Shown: piece after piece, positions 25,540 to 34,895 of the stretch
Numbering within the stretch: the first letter of the stretch is position 1
Layout: every line of letters starts with the position of its first letter
Assembly: GCF_030369675.1 (NCBI RefSeq)
Contig: NZ_CP128477.1
Span: 1,736,001 to 1,800,000 of the forward strand
Direction: 5' to 3'
Length of the DNA stretch: 64,000 bases
From: Peteryoungia algae
Lineage (GTDB): Bacteria > Pseudomonadota > Alphaproteobacteria > Rhizobiales > Rhizobiaceae
The notes under the pieces: generated by a model
Databases searched by the model: none
What the model was told of the DNA's origin: nothing
The model's input: the letters and a program-made list of their open reading frames with translations, nothing else
Made by a program: the position numbers and the translations under genes

Positions 25540-26829
25540 TCAGCTACCCTTGCCGCCGCACTTGCCGGTAGCAACGTTGAAGTTGCCGCATTCCATCGGC
25601 TTGCGCCAATCGGAGATCAGGTCCTTGGAGTCAGGCAGGTAATCGGACCACTCGTCACCGACGACAGACGGGGTCTGCTGCACGATTTCAAACTGGCCAT
25701 CCGCCTGGATTTCACCGATCAGGACCGGCTTGGTGATGTGGTGGTTCGGCATCACGGTCGACGTGCCGCCGGAGAGGTTCGGAACGGCCACGCCAATGAT
25801 CGAGTCGAGAACGGCATCGGTCTCGGTGGTGCCGGCAGCTTCGACGGCAGCAACCCAGGCCTGGAAGCCGATGTAAGCGGCTTCCATCGGGTCATTGGTG
25901 ACGCGCTTGTCGTTCTTGGTGAAGGCGTGCCAGGTATCGATGAATTCGGCATTCACAGGCGCATCGACGGACTGGAAATAGTTCCAGGCGGCGAGATGGC
26001 CGACCAGCGGAGCCGTGTCGAGACCGGCGAGTTCTTCTTCACCGACGGAGAAGGCGACGACCGGAATGTCTTCGGCCTTGATGCCCTGGTTGCCCAGTTC
26101 CTTGTAGAAAGGAACGTTGGCGTCACCATTGATGGTTGAGACGACAGCAGTCTTCTTGCCTTCCGAGCCGAACTTCTTGATGTCGGATACGATCGTCTGC
26201 CAGTCGGAATGACCGAACGGCGTGTAGTTGATCATGATGTCGGCTTCGGCAACGCCCTTGGACATCAGATAGGCTTTGAGGATCTTGTTGGTCGTCTGCG
26301 GATAGACGTAGTCGGTACCGGCCAGAACCCAGCGCTCGACGCCTTCGTTTTCGGCGAGATAGTCGACGGCCGGGATGGCCTGCTGGTTCGGAGCGGCACC
26401 CGTGTAGAAGATGTTGCGCGAGGATTCTTCACCCTCGTACTGGACCGGGTAGAAGAGGATCGAGTTCAGCTCTTCGAAGACCGGCAGGACGGATTTGCGC
26501 GAGGACGAGGTCCAGCAACCGAAGACGGCCGCGACCTTGTCCTTTTCGATCAGTTCGCGGGCCTTTTCGGCAAAGAGCGGCCAGTCGGAGGCCGGATCGA
26601 CGACGACGGCTTCGAGCTTCTTGCCGAGAACGCCACCCTTCTTGTTCTGCTCTTCGACGAGCATCAGCATGGCGTCTTTCAACGTGGTTTCAGAAATTGC
26701 CATTGTGCCGGACAGCGAATGCAGGACGCCGATCTTGATGGTCTCTTCCTGGGCGAATGCGCCGTGGAAGGCCGTCGTCGACAGCATGGCGCCGAGCAGG
26801 GCGCCGGTCAGTTTCATCTTCATGGACAT
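25540..26829 (-). CDS. urtA: Urea ABC importer binding protein UrtA
   Basis: 429 residues with a signal peptide (ending GAFAQ). The mature part starts EETIKIGVLHSLSGTMAISETTLKDA, and AAVFGCWTSSSRKSVLPVFEELNSILFYPVQYEGEESSRNIFYTGAAPNQQ is characteristic of UrtA. It captures urea or short-chain amides in the periplasm. GAGGGG stands nine bases before the ATG at 26829; a second ATG two codons later is possible. It heads urtABCDE, which runs toward the urease genes. Upstream, ACGTATACGT at 26919-26928 is a perfect 10-bp palindrome that could be an operator. No sigma-54 site was found in the leader. Confidence 0.96.
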   Translation of the reverse strand: MSMKMKLTGALLGAMLSTTAFHGAFAQEETIKIGVLHSLSGTMAISETTLKDAMLMLVEEQNKKGGVLGKKLEAVVVDPASDWPLFAEKARELIEKDKVAAVFGCWTSSSRKSVLPVFEELNSILFYPVQYEGEESSRNIFYTGAAPNQQAIPAVDYLAENEGVERWVLAGTDYVYPQTTNKILKAYLMSKGVAEADIMINYTPFGHSDWQTIVSDIKKFGSEGKKTAVVSTINGDANVPFYKELGNQGIKAEDIPVVAFSVGEEELAGLDTAPLVGHLAAWNYFQSVDAPVNAEFIDTWHAFTKNDKRVTNDPMEAAYIGFQAWVAAVEAAGTTETDAVLDSIIGVAVPNLSGGTSTVMPNHHITKPVLIGEIQADGQFEIVQQTPSVVGDEWSDYLPDSKDLISDWRKPMECGNFNVATGKCGGKGS

Positions 26830-27073
26830 TGTTGTGATCCCCTCTTCTTGGTCGCAACCGGTCGGTTAATGAGTGTTAACCGTTGCTGAAGGGGACTATC
26901 GGATGCTGCGACGCAAAAACGTATACGTCGTTTAACGTAGGTCGGGGGGTAAAAGACGGAACCGGCGCCCTCGAATGCCGGTCTCCAACACATAGCGTGG
27001 CACGAATACGATAACGGGTTGTTCGCGAGGGCGGCGAGCTTCTATATGGGAAGGGACCAAGTAAGGAAGCATC

Positions 27074-27640
27074 ATGGAATTACCGCCGCGCCGAAGCGCC
27101 CTCAAGGAAGCAACATGGAACGCCCATATGGCGCTCGATGCGCTGGTCGGCGGTTTCGCGACGGCTGCCGACTATCGTCGCTATCTCGCAGGGATCGCCG
27201 CCTTTCGCCTGCCGGTCGAGGCTTGGCTCTCCCAGCATGCCCTGCCCCAGGCCTTTTCCGACTGGGAACCGGGTCTTGTCCGGGACGAACTGAGGGCCGA
27301 CCTGTCAGATCTCGACACACCGGAGCCTGAGGCGCCCCGCGCCTTCGCGCCGCCCCAGGGTGACGGTATCGTCGGCTTGCTTTATGTGCTGGAAGGCTCC
27401 TCGCTCGGAGCCCGCCTCCTTGCAAAACGTGCAGAAGCCCTTGGCTTTTCAGCCGACTACGGCGCCCGACATCTTTTTTCACAAGCACGGAACTTTTCGA
27501 ACTGGCGTGCGTTTTCCGAGCGTATGGAGAACGTGTGTGTATACGATGCCCGGGCAGCCGCGGACTGGGCAAACACCGCTTTCGACTATGCCCGTGATGC
27601 CTTCGAAAGCGCGATGAATGCTGACCACGCCGTCCGTTGA
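27074..27640 (+). CDS. bphO: Heme oxygenase (biliverdin-forming), partner of bacteriophytochrome
   Basis: 188 residues. LKEATWNAHMALDALV carries the proximal heme ligand His18, and GDGIVGLLYVLEGSSLGARLLAKRAEALGFS has the distal-helix Gly-rich region of the HO family. It opens heme to biliverdin IX-alpha, the chromophore of the photoreceptor encoded next. AAGGAAG precedes the ATG, and the end overlaps the bphP start by 23 bases, so the two proteins are made together. Confidence 0.92.
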   Translation: MELPPRRSALKEATWNAHMALDALVGGFATAADYRRYLAGIAAFRLPVEAWLSQHALPQAFSDWEPGLVRDELRADLSDLDTPEPEAPRAFAPPQGDGIVGLLYVLEGSSLGARLLAKRAEALGFSADYGARHLFSQARNFSNWRAFSERMENVCVYDARAAADWANTAFDYARDAFESAMNADHAVR

Positions 27641-30170
27641 CCTGACCAATTGCGATCGCGAGCCGATCCATATCCCCGGCGCCATACAGCCGCACGGATG
27701 TCTTATGGCCTGCGACCCCGCCATCACGACGGTCCGCCGTTACTCGGCCAACGCGCCTGACATGCTTGGCTTGCCGCAGAGACTGGAAGGGCAATCCATA
27801 GCGGACCTGTTCGGTGCCGACGTAACCCACGACATCAGAAACGCCATTGCTGCAGCACCCGATGCGAGCCGTCCGGCGGTCATCGCCCATCTGCCGCTCG
27901 CCAACGGCCAGCATTTCGACGTTGCCGTCCATCGCCAGGTACAGGGCGCGATCCTCGAATTCGAACCGTCTCTGAGGCGCACCCAGCCCCTGCAGCTTGC
28001 GCGCGAAATGATCGGCAGGATCAGGGACATCAACGATATCGATCTCCTGATCTCCGCATCGGCGAAACTTGTTCGCACGGTGCTCGGCTACGACCGCGTG
28101 ATGATCTATCGGTTCGAGGACGACGGTTCGGGAAAGGTTGCGAGCGAGGCCAAGCGGCACGATCTGGAGAGTTTCCTCGGCCAGTATTTTCCAGCGACCG
28201 ACATCCCCCGCCAGGCGCGCGTCCTTTATATGCAAAACCCGATCCGGGTCATCTCGGATGCCCGGGGCCTGCGGGTAAATCTGCTGCCGGCGGCAGACGA
28301 AGTCGTTGCCCCGCTTGATCTCTCCTTTGCCCATCTGCGCAGCGTCTCGCCGATCCACTGCGAGTATCTGCGCAATATGGGCGTTGCGGCCTCCATGTCC
28401 ATCTCCGTCATCGTCGATGACAGACTATGGGGCCTGATCGCCTGCCACCACTACGCGCCAAAGACGCTCACTTTGTCGGAGCGGATCGCGGCGGAAATGT
28501 TCGGCGAGTTCTTTTCGCTGCACCTCCTTGCGCTCAAGCAGAAGCGCAAGCTCGACATCGCGAACGAGGCCCGCCGCTCGCTGGATCGGTTTCTGCAGGC
28601 GGCCTCCCACCACACGGACCTCGACAATATCCTGACGAAAGCCCTGCCGGAGTTTCAGTCGCTCTTTGCCTGTGACGGCGTGGGCATGTGGATGAACGGA
28701 CGCTGGACCGCCATCGGCGCCGCCCCGCCGCACGGGCGGGAAGTTGATCTCACTCGATTCGTCGGGGAAGTCGCTGACGGCCGCATCTGGTCGACGAAGG
28801 CGCTGTCGCGAGACTATCCTCCGGCTGCGGACTATTTCGAGGACGTCTCCGGCGTCATGGCAGTTCCTCTGTCGCAAATTCCGCGTGACTATCTCTTCTT
28901 CTTCCGCAAGGAGCGGCTGCAGACCCTGAACTGGGCCGGCAATCCGGAGAAGACCTATGAAAGCGGTCCTCTGGGCGACCGGCTGACCCCACGCAAGAGC
29001 TTTGCCATCTGGAAGGAAACCGTGCAGCGTCAGGCGACGCCCTGGCGCGATTCCGACTTCGAGATCGCTGAAGCGATCCGCTCGGCCATCGTCGAGATCG
29101 TCCTGCGCCATAACGAACTGATGCATGAGGAGCGCAGCAAGTCGGACGTCCGCCAGCGCATGCTCAACGAAGAGCTGAACCATCGGGTGAAGAACATTCT
29201 TGCGGTGATCAAATCGCTCGTCACCTCCCCCTCGCAGGAGGATGGACCGATCCAGGATTACATCGGTTCCCTTCGCGGCCGCATTCACGCGCTGTCGCAT
29301 GCACATGACCAGTTGACCCGAGGTGGCGGCGGCGGCACGCTGAACGACCTGCTCGACGCAGAACTCCTGCCCTACCGCGCCGGTCGCAGCACGATCGTCG
29401 TCAAGGGACCACGCGCGACACTCGACGCCCGCGCCCATGCCGTGGCAGCCCTGGTTATCCACGAATTATGCACCAATGCTGCCAAATACGGCGCCCTGTC
29501 TCGCGATGGGGGAAGGCTTGAGGTCACCTGGCAGGTAAATGACGGTGGTAATTGTGTGCTTCACTGGAGTGAGACCGGTGGCCCACCCGTCGGCCCGATC
29601 GGCCGAAAGGGCTTCGGTTCGGCGCTGATCGAGCGTAGCATACCCTACGATCTCGGCGGCACGAGCCGGCTGGAATATCGTCCGGAAGGCCTCGATGCAG
29701 AGTTCTGCCTGCCGGGACGCTTCCTCACCTGGGAGAGTGAACCGGTGCATGCGGAAAAACTCCTGGAAGCCGAAGGCGGTGTGCTGGCGGGTCCCCAGAG
29801 CATCGCGGGCTTGCAGGTGCTGCTGGTGGAAGACCAGGTCCTCATTGCCATGGATGCCGAGATGATGCTTGCCGATGCGGGCATCGAGACGGTCGTCACG
29901 GCGAGTTCGAGCGGCGATGCCCTGAACCGCCTGAAGTCGTTTACGCCGTCCATCGCCGTGCTCGACATCAATCTCGGACGCGACACCTCGGTGCCCGTGG
30001 CCGAGGAATTGGTGCGCCGTGGCATCCCCTTCGTCTTCGCAACAGGTTATGATGATCGCTCGCTGGTGCCCGACGAACTCCTCTCGGTGCCGGTCGTCCG
30101 CAAGCCCTATGACGCCAGCGCTCTCGTCAGGGCCCTCGCGGATCGCCTGGCAGCCACATTGAACTCCTGA
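27618..30170 (+). CDS. bphP: Bacteriophytochrome with HWE kinase and C-terminal receiver (Agp2-like)
   Basis: 850 residues, the length of Agrobacterium Agp2. Domain order: PAS with the biliverdin-binding Cys12 (DLTNCDREPIHIPGAIQPHG), GAF with FPATDIPRQAR, PHY with the tongue motif PRKSF, an HWE-type kinase (His in LNHRVKNILAVIKSLV, then VIHELCTNAAKYGAL and GFGSALIE), and a receiver (VLLVEDQVLIA, phospho-Asp in AVLDINLG, Lys in VVRKPYD). It senses red/far-red light and starts phosphotransfer. The chromophore gene overlaps it upstream. Agp2 is a bathy phytochrome with a far-red-absorbing ground state; that this one is too is inference. No separate response regulator gene adjoins it. Confidence 0.94.
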   Translation: MLTTPSVDLTNCDREPIHIPGAIQPHGCLMACDPAITTVRRYSANAPDMLGLPQRLEGQSIADLFGADVTHDIRNAIAAAPDASRPAVIAHLPLANGQHFDVAVHRQVQGAILEFEPSLRRTQPLQLAREMIGRIRDINDIDLLISASAKLVRTVLGYDRVMIYRFEDDGSGKVASEAKRHDLESFLGQYFPATDIPRQARVLYMQNPIRVISDARGLRVNLLPAADEVVAPLDLSFAHLRSVSPIHCEYLRNMGVAASMSISVIVDDRLWGLIACHHYAPKTLTLSERIAAEMFGEFFSLHLLALKQKRKLDIANEARRSLDRFLQAASHHTDLDNILTKALPEFQSLFACDGVGMWMNGRWTAIGAAPPHGREVDLTRFVGEVADGRIWSTKALSRDYPPAADYFEDVSGVMAVPLSQIPRDYLFFFRKERLQTLNWAGNPEKTYESGPLGDRLTPRKSFAIWKETVQRQATPWRDSDFEIAEAIRSAIVEIVLRHNELMHEERSKSDVRQRMLNEELNHRVKNILAVIKSLVTSPSQEDGPIQDYIGSLRGRIHALSHAHDQLTRGGGGGTLNDLLDAELLPYRAGRSTIVVKGPRATLDARAHAVAALVIHELCTNAAKYGALSRDGGRLEVTWQVNDGGNCVLHWSETGGPPVGPIGRKGFGSALIERSIPYDLGGTSRLEYRPEGLDAEFCLPGRFLTWESEPVHAEKLLEAEGGVLAGPQSIAGLQVLLVEDQVLIAMDAEMMLADAGIETVVTASSSGDALNRLKSFTPSIAVLDINLGRDTSVPVAEELVRRGIPFVFATGYDDRSLVPDELLSVPVVRKPYDASALVRALADRLAATLNS

Positions 30171-30183
30171 GGCAAGGCGGAAC

Positions 30184-30312
30184 CATCCGCTCAGCGATTG
30201 TCGCAACGCCGCGGCCGCTGGCGACCATGGTTTCATCGGCACGGAGCGCATCCTCGTCGACGGCCGGATCGCCTATCGGCTGGACTACCACGGTGGCCTG
30301 ATCAAGCCCTGA
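30184..30312 (+). pseudogene. Small gene remnant, possible C-terminus of a DUF5680-like protein
   Basis: In the gap after bphP one frame reads ...GDHGFIGTERILVDGRIAYR then LDYHGGLIKP and a TGA at 30310-30312. This has the look of the last ~35 residues of a folded protein and resembles the end of DUF5680 domains. No start codon, ribosome site or upstream domain is present, and the frame closes a short way upstream. The identification is tentative. Confidence 0.35.
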
Positions 30313-30389
30313 CAGCCCTTGCTATTCTGGACAATCCCGTGAAAATGCCTAAAGGAAAGCCACCCATAACAAGGCGCTAGATTTTAGGC

Positions 30390-33300
30390 ATGGCCGCACG
30401 CCAACGCATCATTCCCGTACGCCGCGAATACAATCGCTGGGTGGCGAACCAGACTCTCGAAGACTATGCCCTGCGCTTCACGGCCAAGAGCGCACGTCAG
30501 TTTTCCTCGAGCCGGATTTCCCAGACCGCGATCGGGGCGATTTCCTTTCTCGCACTGGAAGCGATCGGCGGAACGATCACCATCGCCTACGGCACGACCA
30601 ATGCCTTCTTCGCCATCGTCGTTGCCGCGATCCTGATGCTGCTGGTCGGCGTTCCCATCAGCAAATATGCAATCCGCCACGGCGTCGATATCGACCTCCT
30701 GACCCGCGGCGCCGGCTTCGGTTACATCGGATCAACCATCACCTCGCTGATCTATGCCGCCTTTACCTTCATGCTCTTTGCCATCGAAGCCTCGATCATG
30801 ACCAAGGCGCTGGAACTCGCCTTCGGGATTCCGCTCTGGCTCGGCTACATCATCTCGGCGATCGTTGTTCTGCCGCTCGTCACCTATGGCATCCGGATGA
30901 TCTCGAAGTTCCAGCTGCTGACGCAGCCTTTCTGGATCATCCTCAATATCCTGCCTTTCGTCTTCATAGCCTTTCTCGACTGGGAGAAGATCGATCTCTG
31001 GCGCGCCTTTGCCGGCATCGACCACACCAATGCCAATCTGGGCCAGCCGGCCCCCTTCAACCTGCTGGAATTCGGTGCAGCCTCGGCGGTCATCCTTGCC
31101 CTGATGCCGCAGATCGGCGAACAGGTCGACTTTCTGCGCTTCCTGCCGCCGGAAGGGGCCCGCAAACTGCATCACCGCATCGCCATCTTTCTTGCCGGCC
31201 CCGGCTGGGTTGTCCTGGGCGTCCCCAAGCTGCTTGCCGGCTCCTTCCTCGCCGTGCTGACGCTCTCCACCGGTGTCCCGATCAGCGAGGCCGCCGACCC
31301 CGCGCATATGTATGTCGCAGCCTTCGGCTACATGCTGCCGAACGAGACGGCAGCCATGCTTCTGATGGCCGGTTTCGTGGTCGTCTCCCAGCTCAAGATC
31401 AACGTGATGAATGCCTATGCAGGCTCGCTCGCCTGGTCGAACTTCTTCTCGCGCCTGACCCACAGCCATCCGGGCCGTGTCGTCTGGCTGGTCTTCAATG
31501 TTGCCATTGCCCTCCTGCTGATGGAGCTTGGCATCTACGGGCTGCTTGAGGAGACGCTAGGGATCTTCTCGATCATCGCCATGAGCTGGCTCTGCGCCAT
31601 CTCCGCCGATCTCTTCATCAACAAGAAGCTAGGCCTTTCACCGCCCGGCATCGAGTTCAAGCGCGCCCATCTCTACGACATCAATCCGGTTGGCTGCGGC
31701 ACGATGGCGCTTTCCGCGAGCCTGGCACTGGCCGCCCATTTCGGCGCCTTCGGCTCAACCATGGCCTCGCTCTCGACCTATGTCACGCTTGTCGCCTTTG
31801 TCATTTCGCCGTTCTTAGCCTGGCGGACGGAGGGCAAGTACTACCTCGCCCGCAAGCCGCGCCACAGCTGGAAGAACCAGACCGATATCACCTGTTCGAT
31901 CTGCGAACACCCGTTCGAGCCGGAGGACATGGCCTGGTGCCCCGCTTATGCAGCCCCGATCTGTTCGCTCTGCTGCACGCTCGACAGCCGTTGCCATGAC
32001 ATGTGCAAGCCGCATGCGAAGATCAACGCCCAGGCCGCAACCGTCGCCCGCGCCCTGCTGCCGAAATCGGTGATCGAGACTTTTGCCACACGCCTTGGCC
32101 GCTACGCCATGACGGCCATGATCTCGATTTCCGTCATCGGCGTGATCCTTGCGGTCATCGCCCATCAGGTGAATGCTGCAACGCCCGAAATGACCGATGT
32201 GGTCAACCGAACCGTGACCGTCGTCTTCTTCATCTTCGCCATCATCGCCGGTATCGTCACCTGGTTCTACGTGCTCGCCCATGACAGCCGCGTCGTGGCA
32301 GAAGAAGAATCGTCCCGCCAGAACACGCTTCTGCTCAAGGAGATCGCCGCCCACCGAAAGACGGATGCCGCTCTGCAAAATGCCAAGGAGACGGCGGAGG
32401 CCGCCAACCGCGCCAAGAGCCGCTATGTCGTCGGCCTCAGCCACGAACTGCGCACCCCGCTCAACGCCGTGCTGGGCTATGCCCAGATCCTCGAGCGGGA
32501 TGAAACCATCCCCGTTCCGCGCCAATCCGCGATCAAGGTCATCCGCCGTTCGGCCGACCATCTCTCCGGCCTCATCGACGGCCTGTTGGACATTTCCAAG
32601 ATCGAGGCCGGCCGCCTGCAGGTCTTCTCCAATGAAGTCAATATCCAGGACTTCCTCGACCAGTTGATAGACATGTTTGCCCCCCAGGCTGCAGCCAAAA
32701 GCATTCTTTTCGAACATCAGCGCTCCCGGAACCTGCCGCTCTATGTCCGAACGGACGAGCGTCGCCTGCGCCAGATCCTCGTCAACCTGCTTTCGAATGC
32801 AATCAAGTTCACCGACGAAGGCACGATCCGGTTCGATGTCGACTATCGTAGCCAGGTCGCGACCTTCACGATCAGCGACAGTGGCCGTGGCATCTCGGAA
32901 ACGGACCTGAACCGGATCTATGAGCCCTTCCAGCGCGGCGAAGCAGACAATGTCCGCCCGATGCCGGGGCTGGGGCTGGGGCTGACGATCACGAAACTCC
33001 TGACCAACACCCTGGGCGGCGAGATAGCCGTCACCAGCGAACGCGACAAGGGATCCACCTTCAAGGTTCGGCTGATGCTGTCTGCCATCGACCGCCCGAA
33101 CACCGCCCCGGCCCCGGAGCGCCGGATTGTCTCCTACACGGGGCCCCGGCGAACCATCGTCGTCGTCGACGACAACGAGGATCACCGCGAACTGATGCGC
33201 GAAGTCCTGGCCCCGCTCGATTTCGTCGTGCTGACGGCGGCAGGTGGACCTGAATGCCTGACGCTGATCCATGGCGTCAAACCGGATCTCTTTCTCGTCG

Positions 33301-33773
33301 ACATTTCCATGCCCGGCATGAACGGATGGCAACTGGTCGAAAGACTGCGCGACGCCGGTCAGAAGGCACCGATCCTGATGCTCTCTGCCAATGTCGGCGA
33401 TGCCCCGGCAGCCGATGGCGAAGGCCATGACGACGCCATTGCAAAGCCGGTCGACATCTCCCGCCTGCGCGACAAGCTCGCGCGTTTCCTCGGCCTCGAC
33501 TGGATCTATGCCGACAATCCGCGCCTCTTGCAGCAGACAGTCCGCCAGGATCGGCCACTCTCGCCGGGCGCGCTGCATCTGGAGGAATTGATCAGTCTCT
33601 GCGATATCGGCTATGTGCGCGGCATCGAGGCGAAGCTCGCCGAACTCGGAAGCATGGGAAGCAATGCCGCCTTCATCGAAACCGCCCGCGCTTATGTGCG
33701 AGCCTTCGACATGGCGGGTCTGCGCAACTTCCTGACCTCGTTTGAAACCGGCAGGGAGTCGATCCATGGCTGA
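30390..33773 (+). CDS. Hybrid histidine kinase with NCS1 transporter-like sensor domain
   Basis: 1127 residues. Residues about 30-480 form ~12 hydrophobic helices that resemble NCS1 permeases (cytosine, hydantoin, allantoin carriers), with FSSSRISQTAIGAISFLALEAIGG and GFGYIGSTITSLIYAAFTFMLFAIEA. A Cys cluster at 502-539 (CSIC, C517, C525, CC528-529, C535, C539) suggests zinc. Two more helices (573-592, 608-630) and a short coiled coil follow. The kinase has His685 (SHELRTPLNAVLGYAQ), N803 (NLLSNAIKF) and GLGLGLTI. A receiver begins at ~922 (VVVDDNED) with phospho-Asp971, and ~100 residues follow it. It likely senses a nucleobase-like solute by transport or binding. Its stop overlaps the response-regulator gene. 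Confidence 0.9.
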   Translation: MAARQRIIPVRREYNRWVANQTLEDYALRFTAKSARQFSSSRISQTAIGAISFLALEAIGGTITIAYGTTNAFFAIVVAAILMLLVGVPISKYAIRHGVDIDLLTRGAGFGYIGSTITSLIYAAFTFMLFAIEASIMTKALELAFGIPLWLGYIISAIVVLPLVTYGIRMISKFQLLTQPFWIILNILPFVFIAFLDWEKIDLWRAFAGIDHTNANLGQPAPFNLLEFGAASAVILALMPQIGEQVDFLRFLPPEGARKLHHRIAIFLAGPGWVVLGVPKLLAGSFLAVLTLSTGVPISEAADPAHMYVAAFGYMLPNETAAMLLMAGFVVVSQLKINVMNAYAGSLAWSNFFSRLTHSHPGRVVWLVFNVAIALLLMELGIYGLLEETLGIFSIIAMSWLCAISADLFINKKLGLSPPGIEFKRAHLYDINPVGCGTMALSASLALAAHFGAFGSTMASLSTYVTLVAFVISPFLAWRTEGKYYLARKPRHSWKNQTDITCSICEHPFEPEDMAWCPAYAAPICSLCCTLDSRCHDMCKPHAKINAQAATVARALLPKSVIETFATRLGRYAMTAMISISVIGVILAVIAHQVNAATPEMTDVVNRTVTVVFFIFAIIAGIVTWFYVLAHDSRVVAEEESSRQNTLLLKEIAAHRKTDAALQNAKETAEAANRAKSRYVVGLSHELRTPLNAVLGYAQILERDETIPVPRQSAIKVIRRSADHLSGLIDGLLDISKIEAGRLQVFSNEVNIQDFLDQLIDMFAPQAAAKSILFEHQRSRNLPLYVRTDERRLRQILVNLLSNAIKFTDEGTIRFDVDYRSQVATFTISDSGRGISETDLNRIYEPFQRGEADNVRPMPGLGLGLTITKLLTNTLGGEIAVTSERDKGSTFKVRLMLSAIDRPNTAPAPERRIVSYTGPRRTIVVVDDNEDHRELMREVLAPLDFVVLTAAGGPECLTLIHGVKPDLFLVDISMPGMNGWQLVERLRDAGQKAPILMLSANVGDAPAADGEGHDDAIAKPVDISRLRDKLARFLGLDWIYADNPRLLQQTVRQDRPLSPGALHLEELISLCDIGYVRGIEAKLAELGSMGSNAAFIETARAYVRAFDMAGLRNFLTSFETGRESIHG

Positions 33774-34689
33774 GGCGAATCGCCGAGACATCGTGCTTCT
33801 GGTGGACGACAGTCCCGATGCTCTCGGCTTCCTCACCGAAGCTCTGGAGGCCTCGGGCTATTCCGTCCTGATCGCCACCTCCGGCCACGGCGCCCTGTCG
33901 ATCGTCGCCCGCATCAGTCCCGACCTCATTCTGCTCGATGCCGTCATGCCTGGCATGGATGGGTTCGAGACCTGCCGCACCTTGAAGGCGGATCCCGCGG
34001 TCGCCCAGGTGCCTGTCATCTTCATGACGGGTCTGACGGAAACGGAACATGTCGTGAAGGCATTGGAATCCGGCGGTGTGGATTACCTTACCAAGCCGAT
34101 CAACATCGACGAATTGCGCGCCCGCATCCGCGTCCACCTGTCGAATGCCCGCTCCGCCCAGAGTGCGCGCGTGGCGCTCGATGCTGCCGGCCGGCATCTG
34201 CTCGCCATCCGCGGTGACGGTCAGGTGCACTGGACGACACCTCAGGCGAGCCGCCTGATCGAAACCGCGATCGGCCATGCCGACGGCATTGGCGAAGTCG
34301 CAAAGGCCGCAGCCGCCTGGCTCTCCCATCGCCGCGCCAGCACGGCCGCGCAATCCGAATCAAATTTCCCCTTCCCCGGTGCCACCGGGCTGCCACTCAC
34401 ACTCTCGCTGCTGGGCACGATCGGCGCGGACGAATATCTCTTCCGCCTGACCTCCGCCAACCGTCAGAGCGAAGACGAGATGCTGCGTGAACGCTTCAGC
34501 CTCACACACCGCGAAAGTGAAGTCCTGCTCTGGATTGCCAAGGGCAAGGCCAATCGCGACATTGGCGAAATCCTGGGGCTCTCGTCCCGCACGGTGAACA
34601 AGCATCTCGAACAGATCTATTCCAAGCTCGGTGTTGAAAACCGCGCCTCGGCAGCCGTGAAAGCCGCAGACGTTCTGCGGGAGACGTGA
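33766..34689 (+). CDS. Response regulator, receiver plus LuxR-type HTH, partner of the NCS1 kinase
   Basis: 307 residues from the ATG at 33766 (CAGGGAG upstream), overlapping the kinase stop by eight bases. The receiver (residues ~8-125) has DD14-15, phospho-Asp58 (LILLDAVMPGMDGFE), the Thr of MTG and Lys of LTKPI. A middle linker of ~100 residues has no clear domain. The C-terminal HTH (about 245-305) is LTHRESEVLLWIAKGKANRDIGEILGLSSRTVNKHLEQIY. It should bind DNA when phosphorylated by the upstream kinase. Its target genes are not shown by the sequence. Confidence 0.93.
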   Translation: MAEANRRDIVLLVDDSPDALGFLTEALEASGYSVLIATSGHGALSIVARISPDLILLDAVMPGMDGFETCRTLKADPAVAQVPVIFMTGLTETEHVVKALESGGVDYLTKPINIDELRARIRVHLSNARSAQSARVALDAAGRHLLAIRGDGQVHWTTPQASRLIETAIGHADGIGEVAKAAAAWLSHRRASTAAQSESNFPFPGATGLPLTLSLLGTIGADEYLFRLTSANRQSEDEMLRERFSLTHRESEVLLWIAKGKANRDIGEILGLSSRTVNKHLEQIYSKLGVENRASAAVKAADVLRET

Positions 34690-34846
34690 GAGACAGCAGG
34701 CAGCAGGCAACTCGCCAGCCGAAGCAATGCCGCTAACACCAATTCGAAGGCTTGCCATCACGCGCCCGGGCGATGGCCAGATCTCGGCCGGCCTCCCGCC
34801 TGCTGCTCATTGGCTACGGCCCTTCTCCTACCCTCCAGAAACGCAG

Positions 34847-34871
34847 AAAGCCCGGCGCGAGGCCGGGCTTT
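34847..34871 (-). terminator. Bidirectional hairpin between the response regulator and livK
   Basis: AAAGCCCGGC and GCCGGGCTTT form a perfect 10-bp stem with a five-base loop, so A-runs and T-runs flank it in either direction. It lies 25 bases beyond the livK stop and serves the convergent genes. The rest of 34690-34895 shows no gene. Confidence 0.85.
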
Positions 34872-34895
34872 CCGTCGGTCCGATGAAGGATCGAA

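Noticed and set aside
26997..27014. TGGCAC as a possible sigma-54 -24 element before the heme oxygenase gene
   Set aside because: The -12 element TTGC is absent at the required spacing.
31815..33836. A 673-codon open frame opposite the hybrid kinase
   Set aside because: Antisense shadow of a gene with complete kinase motifs.
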